The notes under the pieces are model-generated. The model was not told the origin of the DNA and searched no databases. It worked only from the letters and a program-made list of their open reading frames with translations. DNA of 64,000 nt from Urophycis tenuis. Lineage: Eukaryota; Chordata; Actinopteri; Gadiformes; Phycidae. Positions 55,260 through 64,000 of this stretch are shown here, in pieces (the stretch's first letter is position 1; every line of letters starts with the position of its first letter). Location of the stretch: the NCBI GenBank assembly GCA_036785325.1, contig JAXIVH010000155.1, forward strand, positions 273,001-337,000. Reading direction: 5' to 3'. The translations under genes and the position numbers were made by a program.

Positions 55260-55725
55260 CTATCTTTGTTCCTACTCTCACCTATGGTCATGAAGGTTGG
55301 GTCATGACCGAAAGAACGAGATCGCGGGTACAAGCGGCCGAAATGGGTTTTCTCAGGAGGGTGGCGGGCGTCTCCCTTAGAGATAGGGTGAGGAGCTCAG
55401 TCATCCGGGAGAGACTCGGAGTAGAGCCGCTGCTCCTTTGCGTGGAAAGGAGCCAGTTGAGGTGGTTCGGGCATCTGATAAGGATGCCCCCCGGGCGCCT
55501 CCCTATGGAGGTGTTCCGGGCACAACCAGCTGGGAGACCACGGGGAAGACCCAAAACGAGGTGGAGAGATTATATCTCCACACTGGCCTGGGAACGCCTC
55601 GGGATCCCCCAGTCAGAGCTGGCTGATGTGGCCCGGGAAAGGGAAGTGTGGGGTTCCTTGCTCGAACTGTTGCCCCCGCGACCCGACCCCGGATAAGCGG
55701 TAGAAAGTGAGTGAGTGAGTGAGTG
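55260..55725 (+). mobile_element. RTE-type (Rex3-like) LINE 3' fragment
   Basis: Flanked by a 10-bp direct repeat ATAACAGGGT (55250-55259 and 55726-55735). Codes for PTLTYGHEGWVMTERTRSRV, GFLRRVAGVSLRDRVRSSVI, RWFGHLIRMPPGRL and RPKTRWRDYISTLAWERLG, the RT C-terminal tail of RTE-type elements. It ends with GGATAAGCGGTAGAAAGTGA and GTGA repeats, the expected 3' tail. Confidence 0.78.
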
Positions 55726-55735
55726 ATAACAGGGT

Positions 55736-57209
55736 GTCTGTAAACGCAGATGCCTCGCTTGCAGAGGAGCTAAACCGCTTCTTTGCTCGCTTTGAGTCTG
55801 ACAGAGCAGGCTCAGCCACACTACACCCATCCCCCTCCTGTAGCACACTGACACTTCAGGAACACGAAGTGAGACTTGTGCTAAGGACTGTAAACACCAG
55901 GAAGGCAGCCGGCCCGGATGGAGTACCTGGGAAGGTACTCAAAGCCTGTGCTGACCAACTGACTGGGGTCTTCACACAGATTTTTAACCGCTCCCTGCAA
56001 CAATCCATCATCCCCTCTTTCCTGAAATCTGCCACAATCATCCCCGTACCAAAGAAACCAGCCACTAAAGACCTGAATGACTACAGGCCTGTTGCACTTA
56101 CGCCTGTGATCATGAAGTGCTTTGAGAGGTTGGTCGCACATCATATCAGGGACTCTCTTCCACCCTCAGTTGACCCCCACCAGTTTGCTTACAGAGCAAA
56201 TCAGTCTACTGACGACGCCATTCAGGTAGCTCTTCACACTGCACTGAACCACCTGGAACACCCGGGGAACTACGTGAGGATGCTCTTCATTGACTACAGC
56301 TCAGCCTTCAACACAATCATACCGGATATCCTGACAGACAAACTTTCCCTCCTTGGACTATCCCCCTCCATAATCAGCTGGATTAAGGACTTTCTTACAA
56401 ACCGCCCACAAACTGTCAGACTAGGCTCCCACCTCTCCTCCACCATCATGCTCAGCACAGGCTCCCCTCAGGGGTGTGTGCTGAGTCCTCTACTGTACTC
56501 ACTGTACACCCTCGACTGCACACCAACCCATCTCACAAACTCCATCAGAAAGTTTGCTGATGACACCACTGTGGTCGGACTCATCTCAGACGGGAATGAG
56601 TCCGCCTACAGAGATGAGATTGGCAAACTGACAGCCTGGTGTGGGGTGAATAATCTCACACTCAACACCACAAAAACAAAAGAAATAGTCCTGGACTTTC
56701 GGAAAAACAATACAGACCCGGCCCCACTGCTCATAAACGGAGAGTGTGTGGAAAGGGTCAAATCATTCAAATTTTTTGGGGTTTACATCACCGACAAGCT
56801 CTCCTGGTCTGTCAACACCGCAGCACTGGTGAAGAAGGCCCAGCAAAGACTCCAGAGAGTACTCAGGAGAAACAACCTGGAGAAGGAACTGCTGGTGTAA
56901 TTTTACAGAGCCACTGTAGAGAGCATCCTCACGTACTGCATCACAGTGTGGTACTGGGGGTGCACTGCAGCAGACAGGAGAGCACTGCAGAGAGTGATAA
57001 ACACCGCCCAGAGGATCACTGGCCGCTCTCTGCCTTCACTGGACACCATAGCTAGCTCTCACTACCTCAGCAGAGCTAGAAAAATATGCATGGACTGTTT
57101 TCACCCCGGTCACAAACTGGTCAACCTGTTGCCCTCCGGCAGGCGCTACAGGATCCATAAAACACGGACAAATAGATTCAGGGACAGTTTCATAAATCAT
57201 AAATCATAA
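55736..57209 (+). pseudogene. L2-type reverse transcriptase
   Basis: Open from the insertion to a TAA at 56898-56900: RKAAGPDGVPGKVLK, SATIIPVPKKPATKDLNDYR, PHQFAYRANQSTDDAIQVAL, MLFIDYSSAFNTIIPDIL (motif A), STGSPQGCVLSPLLYSLYTL (motif B), RKFADDTTVVGLIS (motif C, both Asp present), then FKFFGVYITDKLSWSVN. After the stop the same frame continues through FYRATVESILTYCITVWY to RRYRIHKTRTNRFRDSF at 57209. The single stop separates core from tail. Confidence 0.82.
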
Positions 57210-57419
57210 ATCATATCCACCAACCCTGTCATCATGTGCAATAACTGTCACAACTACTGCAATTCTACTTATTATATCATGTGCAATTACAAAACCATAC
57301 ATGTGCAATTCCGCCAAAAAAAAGTGCAATTTTTCTACCTCAGAGTATATATGTATATATTGTGTTGTGTGTTGTGTTGTTTTAGATTGTTTATGCCTTT
57401 TATATTGTCCTATATTATA

Positions 57420-57513
57420 TTGTATTATATATATTATATATATATATATATTATTTATTATATTCTTTATTATTATTATTATATTATTTATTATATATAT
57501 ATATATATATATA
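57420..57513. repeat. AT-rich microsatellite
   Basis: Repeated TATA and TTAT units at the end of the L2 3' UTR, directly beside the BEL/Pao 5' LTR. Confidence 0.8.
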
Positions 57514-57684
57514 TGTGCTGTTATTGTTATTTGTATAGGGAAATAGCGCCCTCCAGTGGTGTAAGATGCCAACTGTAAGTTGTATTGTTCCTTCAGTGTT
57601 CACGTAGTCAGAACGTATTACATGGTAAAGCTAAACAACATAGGATATACTACTCTGACATATATGGCCAGAAAACGTTTGCCT
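57514..57684 (+). repeat. BEL/Pao 5' LTR (partial)
   Basis: Matches 63720-63890 closely, then similarity stops after GTTTGCCT. The 3' LTR goes on for at least another 110 bp. So the 5' LTR has lost its inner part and probably the primer-binding site. Confidence 0.75.
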
Positions 57685-57910
57685 TTTTACAGTGCTTCCT
57701 GAGAGTAAAAGCTTGAAAGAACTTCAAGCTTCAGACTTTTCTTGGGGAAACTGTTATCTATCTGCCGAGCCAATGTATCTAACTGTGACAGTGTATCAAA
57801 GGGACAACGCCACACACACACAGAAGCGGGGGCAGAATAGTAAAAAGGCAGCCCTTCCAACGGCCAGCGATTATCTATACTGTGAGTAGAAATCAGCACT
57901 AACAGTCACC

Positions 57911-58876
57911 ATGACACAAAGAAGAGACGAAGAGGATTTTGAGGAATTAGAAACACGATCACAAATATCAAACTGCTCAAGGACCAGTAAACATTCTATA
58001 GCTAATTCCCTAGCCTTGCAAGCGCGAGCTAAAGCTGAAGCAGCGCGAACAGAACTACAATTCGCGCAACGAGAGGCGGAGCTATTGAAACAACAAGCCA
58101 TTCTAAATGCCACTTTGTATGAACTGAAATTACAAAGAGCAGCGGCAGCTGCAAATGCAGAAGCCGAAATGCTAGAAGCAGCTGCTGAAAAGGAATATCA
58201 ATTGTTAGCTCCATTCCAGCCCATCATAAACAACATGCTGCCCCAGGCCCCAGCTTCAGCTGAAATTTATGGTGGAAATTCTGTAACACAGACTGCCGAT
58301 ATACATCCAGGCCACCCACTCTATCAGAGGGAAATAACAGCCAACCCATTAAATTCAGTCACAGGCTCACAACCAATTGCAACACCACTCTACATGACTC
58401 CACATTCACCAGCGCGCCAGCCCAGTATGGACAACGGTGAAGTGAAGACACAAGAGAATCAGGGTGAAATGCCACGAAGTGAAATCTGTGACCAGGAATA
58501 CATTGAGCTGTCTCAACATCGCTCGCTCAGAGGAGGAGCCACCTGGATACCACATCAGGCCAGCACTGTGAATGCACCGAGAAGAACATGCGGTTTCAGA
58601 GACTTCCCCCAGGACTCAATACACCGCAGCGACAACTTCAAGCCTTTCCAGCCCCACTATGCACATTCACTCCCTGTGTGCAACACAAGCCTACCCAATA
58701 CAACGGCTGCAACTGACCTGGGGAAGTATCTGATGCGGCGTGAGCTGGTGAGTTCAGGTCTTTTGAAGTTTGATGATAAACCAGAGAATTACTGGGCCTG
58801 GAAGGCATCCTTTCTTAGCTCTACAGATGACTTAAAGCTTTCTGTCAGAGAGGAACTTGACCTGCTGTGCAAATAG
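57911..58876 (+). pseudogene. BEL/Pao Gag, N-terminal part
   Basis: 321 codons from ATG at 57911. A long charged coiled coil (ARAKAEAARTELQFAQREAE, residues 30-95) precedes a linker and the start of the capsid-type domain (PENYWAWKASFLSSTDDLKL). A TAG at 58874-58876 interrupts; the same frame resumes at once with Gag sequence to 60445, so the stop is a disabling mutation rather than a domain end. Confidence 0.8.
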
Positions 58877-60445
58877 CTTGGGCCTTCATCGTCTGAGCAA
58901 GCTCAACGAATCAGAGCAGTTCACATCCACAACCCACCTGCGGGCCTCAGGATGTTGTGGCGAAGACTAGAGGATGTTTATGGTTCACCTGAGGTGATTG
59001 AAAACGCTCTTCTCAAGAAAGTGGAGGATTTTCCCAAAATCTCAGCCAAAGAAAACCACAAGTTAAGAGAATTGGGAGACATTCTAATGGAAATTGAAGC
59101 AGCGAGGGCGGATGGATACTTACCTGGTCTCTCGTATCTCAACACCTCCCGTGGCGTCAGCCCAATAGTCCAGAAACTTCCGACCAGCCTACAAGAAAGG
59201 TGGATTTCTGTTGGATCACGCTACAAGGAACAGCACAGGGTGCCATACCCTCCATTTGCAGTCTTTGTGAACTTTGTCACTGAAAAAGCAAAAACACGCA
59301 ATGATCCTAGCTTTGCCAGCATAACAGGAGCATGGTGTCCCACCAAGTTCGAGAAGAATGTTTTCCAGTCACGCAGTCATCACACACGAACATCAGTTGC
59401 TGTCAGAAAGACTGAAATATCAATGAATGGTGGCGACGGTGACAGCACCACAGCAGGCAGGAGAAATGATGACCCTGACAAACAGTGCCCACTGCATAAC
59501 AAGCCACATCCACTGAGAAAATGCCGCAGCTTCAGAAACAAAACACTGGATGAACGAAAAGCTTATCTGAAGGAAAAACACATCTGTTTCAAATGTTGTG
59601 CGTCGTCCACCCACATCGCTAAAGACTGTAACAAGCCTGTTCTGTGCAAAGAGTGCAACAGCGACAAACACCCGTCAGCCCTGCATCCAGGACCTGCACC
59701 ATGGAAAACTGATGCCCATATGTTCGGCCCAGAGCATGGCGGGGAGCGACAGCTGATGGAGACCTTCCCTTCGGTGACCTCCAAATGCACAGAAATCTGT
59801 GGAAGTGTGAACACATCAAAATCTTGCTCGAAGATTTGTCTTGCTCTTGTGTATCCTGCTGGAGAAAGAGGCAGAGCTTTGAAGACCTATGTTGTGCTTG
59901 ATGAGCAAAGCAACAAGTCACTGGGCAGAAAAGAATTCTTTGAGTACTTTGGAATCAATGGAGCTGGATGGAGGTACACTCTAAAGACATGCTCAGGAGT
60001 GATGGAGACTGCCGGACGCCGAGCTAGCAACTTCATTGTGGAGTCTTTGGATGGCAACACACACATCCCCCTGCCTACTCTGATCGAGTTTGATATGCTG
60101 CCAGATGATAGGTCCGAAATACCATCACCGGAGGTAGCCAGACACCATCCCCATCTCAAGCACCTGGCAGACAAAATCCCAGCCTTGGACCCAGATGCAT
60201 CCATCCTACTCCTCCTCGGGCGAGACCTAATCCGGGTGCACAAGGTATGTGAACAGTGTAATGGGCCTCACAGCGCACCGTTTGCACAGCGGCTCGACCT
60301 CGGATGGGTGATCATCGGAGATGTGTGTCTGGGAAGAACACATAAACCTGCCACAGCCAGCGTCTTCAGAACCAGCGTGCTGATGAGTGGGCGCCACTCC
60401 ATCCTCCGTCCATGCACCAGCAGCTTAGTGGTGAAAGAAGATTGA
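58877..60445 (+). pseudogene. BEL/Pao Gag C-terminus, zinc knuckles and protease
   Basis: Same frame as the upstream part. It contains LWRRLEDVYGSPEVIENALL (capsid), HNKPHPLRKCRSF and KHICFKCCASSTHIAKDCNK (zinc knuckles), and a protease region YVVLDEQSNKSLGRKEFFEY with the aspartate in a DEQS setting. The LLLGRDLIRVHKV string is typical of BEL protease ends. A stop at 60443-60445 precedes the RT. Confidence 0.8.
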
Positions 60446-60527
60446 CAGCCCTGCACCTCTCCATGCCTCTCCAAGTGCTTCTCATACAGCCAGCGGTGGC
60501 CAAGACAGAGACAGCCTGGGCAGAGAT

Positions 60528-60690
60528 GTGTTCCAGAGGACACAGCACGACGACAAGCTTGGCATGTCAATTGAAGATGAACTGTTCCTCGATATCATGG
60601 ACAAGGAGGTCTACATGAACGATGCAAACTGCTGGGTAGCACCACTGCCTTTCAGACCAAACAGGCCGCGTCTACCCAACAACAGACAGC
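60528..60690 (+). pseudogene. BEL/Pao protease-RT linker in a shifted frame
   Basis: QRTQHDDKLGMSIEDELFLD and CWVAPLPFRPNRPRLPNNRQ are the region just ahead of the RT. They are in a different frame from both neighbours, so one indel lies between about 60445 and 60530 and another at about 60690. Confidence 0.65.
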
Positions 60691-63690
60691 ATGCTGCTAA
60701 CCATCTCCTTGCGCCGCATGCTAGAGAAGAAACAAGACATGAAAGAACACTTCTTCAACTTCATGCAAGGAATGTTAGACGCAGACCAAGCAGAGCCTGC
60801 TCCAGTGCTGAAGCCCCAACAAGAATGCTGGTACTTGCCGATATTCGGTGTTTATCACCCACAGAAGAAGGACCAAATACGTGTAGTGTTCGATTCCAGT
60901 GCCAAGCACGAAGGCATCTCACTCAACGATGTGCTTCTCAGCGGCCCTGACATGAACAACACCCTCCTCGGAGTCCTCATGCACTTTCGCAGAGAGCCTG
61001 TTGCAGTAACTGCGGATGTGCAGCAGATGTTCTATTGCTTCATCGTCCAGGAAGAACACCGCGACTTCCTCAGATTATTGTGGTTTGAAGACAACAACCC
61101 AAGCAAACAGATCACTGAGTACCGTATGAAAGTGCATGTTTTCGGAAACTCTCCTTCCGCAGTAGCCATCTATGGCCTGAGAAGAGCAGCTCTGCATGGA
61201 GAAAAGGAACATGGTGCTGAAGCTAAGCAGTTTGTCATGAGAAACTTTTATGTGGATGATGGACCCACTTCATTCCCCACCGAGGATCAAGCCATCTCTG
61301 TCCTGAAAAGCACAAAAGAAATGTTAGCAGAGTCAAGCATCAAGCTGCACAAAATAGCTTCTAACAGACGCGCAGTGATGGATGTTTTTCCCCCAGAAGA
61401 GAGAGCCAAAAACATGGTCAATTTAGAACTGACTGTCGACCCCTTGCCTGTACAGCGTAGTCTGGGACTCACGGGGAACCTAGAGTCTGACTCTTTCACC
61501 TTCTGCGTATCCAGAGAGAAGAAGCCCTTTACTAGAAGAGGAATCTTATCCACTGCTAATGGCCTTTACGACCCCCTGGGACTCGTGGCACCTGTAACCA
61601 TCCAAGGTAAAGCACTAGTTAGAGAGCTGTCTGCCGACCAAGCTGAGTGGGATGCCCCCCTCCCAGTGCTAAAAGAAGAACAGTGGACACAGTGGACAGA
61701 CTCACTCTGTGAGCTTGAACAGCTTCAGATTGAAAGTCCCTACACACCCGTTTCTCTGCGCTCCACAAAGTACAGAGAACTCTGTGTATTCTCCGACGCC
61801 TCCACCATGGCCATATCAGCAGTGGCTTACCTCAAGGCAACAGACACAGAGGGACACATCAATGTCGGATTTGTCATGGGCAAGTCAAAGCTGGCTCCTC
61901 ATCCCCCACACACTGTTCCGCGACTTGAACTTTGTGCCGCTGTTCTGGGCGTGGAAATGGCAGATCTGATAACTGATGAACTGGACACGGACATTCACAA
62001 AGTAACCTTCTACACAGACAGCCAGATCGTGCTGGGATATATCAACAACACAAACAGAAGATTCTATGTGTACGTAGCGAACAGAGTTGCCCGCATCAGG
62101 AAGTCCACAAGTCCTGAACAGTGGCACTTTGTCAGCACCAAACACAATCCAGCGGACCATGGGACCCGCTCAGTGCCAGCAGCTGTGTTGAAGGACACAA
62201 ACTGGTTCAAAGGCCCAGCTTTCTTGACAAAAGATACCTGCACACAGACAGAGGCATTCAAACTCATCAATCCTGATGCAGACGTAGATGTACGTCCACA
62301 GATCAAGGCCTTCATGACTAATGCCAATGACAGCGAGTTAGGCTCACATCGATTTGAGCGCTTTTCCAGTTGGAAGTCACTCAGTCAGGCCATAGCTAAG
62401 CTCATACTCAAGGTGAGGTCCTGTGCAAAAGGCTTAACCAGCAAGACAGATGAGTTGACACAAGCAAAGCTACTTATCATCAGAAATGCTCAACATGATG
62501 TGTTTGCTGGAGAAATTAAGTGTCTCTCTAGAGGTGAAGTCATCCCAAAGTCAAGTGTTCTGAGAAAGCTGAACCCCATGGTGGATGCAGATGGCCTATT
62601 AAGAGTTGGAGGACGCATCCCTTTGGCCGACGTACCCTGGGAAGAAAAACACCCAGTCATCATTCCCAAAAAGCACCATGTAACCACTTTACTCGTGAGA
62701 CATTACCATGAGCAGGTCGCTCACCAGAGCAGACATCTCACAGAGGGTGCTGTGAGCTCTGCTGGACTGTGGCTGATTGGAGGCAAAAGGTTGGTGTCAA
62801 GTGTCATACACAAATGTGTGACCTGTAACAAGCTAAGAGGAAGAATGGAAGAACAAAACATGTCAAACTTGCCTGCTGACAGACTCACCCCAGGTCCTCC
62901 GTTCACTAACGTAGGTGTCGACGTGTTTGGTCCATGGACTGTAAACTCCAGACGCACTCGAGGCGGCCTTGTAGAGAATAAACGCTGGGCAGGAGGAACG
63001 AATTTCATAGGTGCATGCAAAGAACTTCAGATCAATTCTGATGTCCATGAACTGACAACTTACCTGCAAGACCAAGGCAGTACCTGGATGTTCAACCCTC
63101 CTCACTCCTCACACATGGGTGGAGCGTGGGAGCGGATGATAGGTATTGCTCGTAGGATCTTAGATGTACTTCTGCTGAGGACTAACGCCTCCCACCTGTC
63201 TCATGAGGTCCTAGTCACACTCATGTCAGAAGTCATGGCCATTATGAACGCCAGGCCTTTAGTTCCTGTGTCATCTGACCCAGACATGCCCTCCGTCTTC
63301 ACACCTGCCATGCTCCTAACGCAGAAAACTGAACCAGTACTGCCACCCCCAGGAGAGTGCGACCTCAAAGACCTCTATGACAAACAGTGGAAACAGGTCC
63401 AGGCTCTTGCCGATGCTTTCTGGAAACGCTGGCGTCAAGAATACCTGGTGTCACTCCAGCCAAGGAGGAAGTGGCACACAGACAAGCCAAACCTGAGCGA
63501 AGGAGATGTTGTGTTGCTCAAAGATGCACAAGTCAAGCGGAATGAGTGGCCTGTCGGAGTAGTGGTGAAAGCCATTCCCAGCAAAGACTCTAAAGTTCGC
63601 AAAGTAGACATAAGGGTTGTCAGAGAGGGTACTCTAAGGGTGTATTCTAGACCTATCTCTGAAGTTGTTTTACTTGTTAAAGGGGAATAG
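60691..63690 (+). pseudogene. BEL/Pao Pol: RT, RNase H, integrase (deleted core)
   Basis: 999 codons. RT motifs: QIRVVFDSSAKHEGISLNDV, VTADVQQMFYCFIV (motif A), VFGNSPSAVAIYGLRRAA and NFYVDDGPTSFP (YVDD, motif C) at residues about 65-195. RNase H: LCVFSDASTMAISAVAYLK, LELCAAVLGVEMADL and FYTDSQIVLGYI (about 360-450). Integrase: HYHEQVAHQSRHLTEG with VTCNKLRG (zinc region) and VGVDVFGPWTV (first Asp, about 750). Then the text jumps from KRWA to GGTNFIGACKEL (about 62990), so about 50 residues including the second catalytic Asp seem deleted; HMGGAWERMIG with the Glu follows. The tail NEWPVGVVVKAIPS is DUF5641-like. Confidence 0.85.
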
Positions 63691-63719
63691 TGTTATAGTG
63701 CATTATAACAAGCGGGGAG

Positions 63720-64000
63720 TGTGCTGTTATTGTTATTTGTATAGGGAAATAGCGCCCTCCAGTGGTGTAAGATGCCAACTGTAAGTTGTATTGTTCCTTC
63801 AGTGTTCACGTAGTCAGAACGTGTTACATGGTAAAGCTAAACAAACAGGTTTTTTCCTACTCTGACATATATGGCCAGAAAACGTTTGCCTGTTAGTAAT
63901 CTTATAAACAGTTAGTTAATTATAGCTTAGAAATGTTACTTCTTGTGGAAACCGTTTGTAATGAACCGAAGTTTGTTCAAATTGTCTACTTTGATGAATA
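63720..64000 (+). repeat. BEL/Pao 3' LTR (start; cut by the window end)
   Basis: Begins TGTGCTGTTATTGTTATTTG after AAGCGGGGAG. At least 281 bp are in view. Confidence 0.8.

Larger units (their letters stand above)
52980..57510 (+). mobile_element. L2-type LINE with two nested insertions
   Basis: Begins with CAAGATGGTGGCGCGCACGG, apparently a true 5' end, and contains an APE-type endonuclease, an RT and an AT-rich 3' UTR running to the BEL/Pao LTR. A HERO-like 3' fragment (about 53996-54855) and an RTE-type 3' fragment (55260-55725) are inserted. Discounting these, the order endonuclease - linker - RT is normal. A frameshift near 53750 and a stop at 56898 disable it. Confidence 0.8.
57514..64000 (+). 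mobile_element. BEL/Pao LTR retrotransposon (runs past the window end)
   Basis: LTR starts TGTGCTGTTATTGTTATTTG are at 57514 and 63720. Between them are a leader, Gag (57911 on), protease, RT, RNase H, integrase and a DUF5641-like C-terminal domain. A purine-rich AAGCGGGGAG precedes the 3' LTR. The two LTRs are almost identical over their first 170 bp. The element entered the AT-rich 3' end of the L2 LINE. Two in-frame stops, two frame changes and an integrase deletion inactivate it. Confidence 0.88.

Noticed and set aside
57204..57578. Frames over the AT-rich stretch (Tyr/Ile-rich)
   Set aside because: These arise from TATA and ATT repeats in the L2 3' UTR.
1..64000. CRISPR array, bacterial operon or prophage
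   Set aside because: Introns, LINEs, SINEs and LTR elements make this vertebrate nuclear DNA; direct repeats found are satellites and LTRs.

Overview
The window is nuclear DNA of a teleost fish. It holds multi-exon class C chemoreceptor genes of the fish OlfC / vomeronasal type-2 (V2R-like) family, separated by mobile elements typical of teleosts: Ty3/Gypsy and BEL/Pao LTR elements, L2-type LINEs, R2-superfamily LINEs with a restriction-like endonuclease (HERO-like), hAT DNA transposons, an RTE-type LINE fragment and a tRNA-derived SINE. A generic percomorph-type dispersed repeat near 39.9 kb fits this. I cannot name the species.

Receptor region (about 0.7-36 kb). Four receptor genes look intact. 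Three are on the + strand and closely related: gene A (7463-11068, 877 aa), gene C (19953-23582, 879 aa) and gene D (32163-36015, 876 aa), each with nine exons. One is on the - strand from a different subfamily: gene B (30643-26893, 890 aa, eight exons), head-to-head with gene D. Around them lie decayed pieces of the same two subfamilies: - strand relics at 745-1232, 17582-18215, 18335-18510 and 24530-24728, and + strand relics at 1233-1672, 25010-25194 and 31430-31580. The pattern suggests that a unit of one - strand and one + strand receptor was duplicated several times and most - strand copies decayed. The long ligand-domain exon is cut by three extra introns in A/C/D and by two introns at different positions in B. 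A, C and D share a proximal promoter block and a TATA-like box.

Invading elements in the receptor region. A HERO-like LINE (1790-3995), a broken hAT transposase (4325-6470) and LINE scraps separate the first + relic from gene A. Between A and C is a hAT element (11388-17489) whose zinc-finger coding part was split by a young Ty3/Gypsy element (11768-16315) with a perfect 5-bp target duplication. Between C and B is a hAT-type non-autonomous element (25203-26491) with a perfect 8-bp target duplication, itself carrying a TTAA-type element.

Quiet region (36-40.8 kb). No gene is seen here, only old repeats and a degenerate Gypsy fragment.

Satellite region (40.9-46.7 kb). A composite satellite of 18-bp purine-rich units, with periodic splice-acceptor-like tracts, is split into three blocks by two L2-type LINE insertions. 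A fold-back element with a perfect 43-bp inverted repeat sits in the second LINE.

LINE and retrotransposon region (46.7-64 kb). Four more HERO-like fragments occur here, including a head-to-tail pair at about 50845. An L2-type LINE (52980-57510) contains a HERO 3' fragment and an RTE 3' fragment (10-bp target duplication). A BEL/Pao element (57514 to beyond the window end) has a damaged integrase core. All element ORFs carry stops, frameshifts or deletions, so the only genes that look functional are the four receptors.
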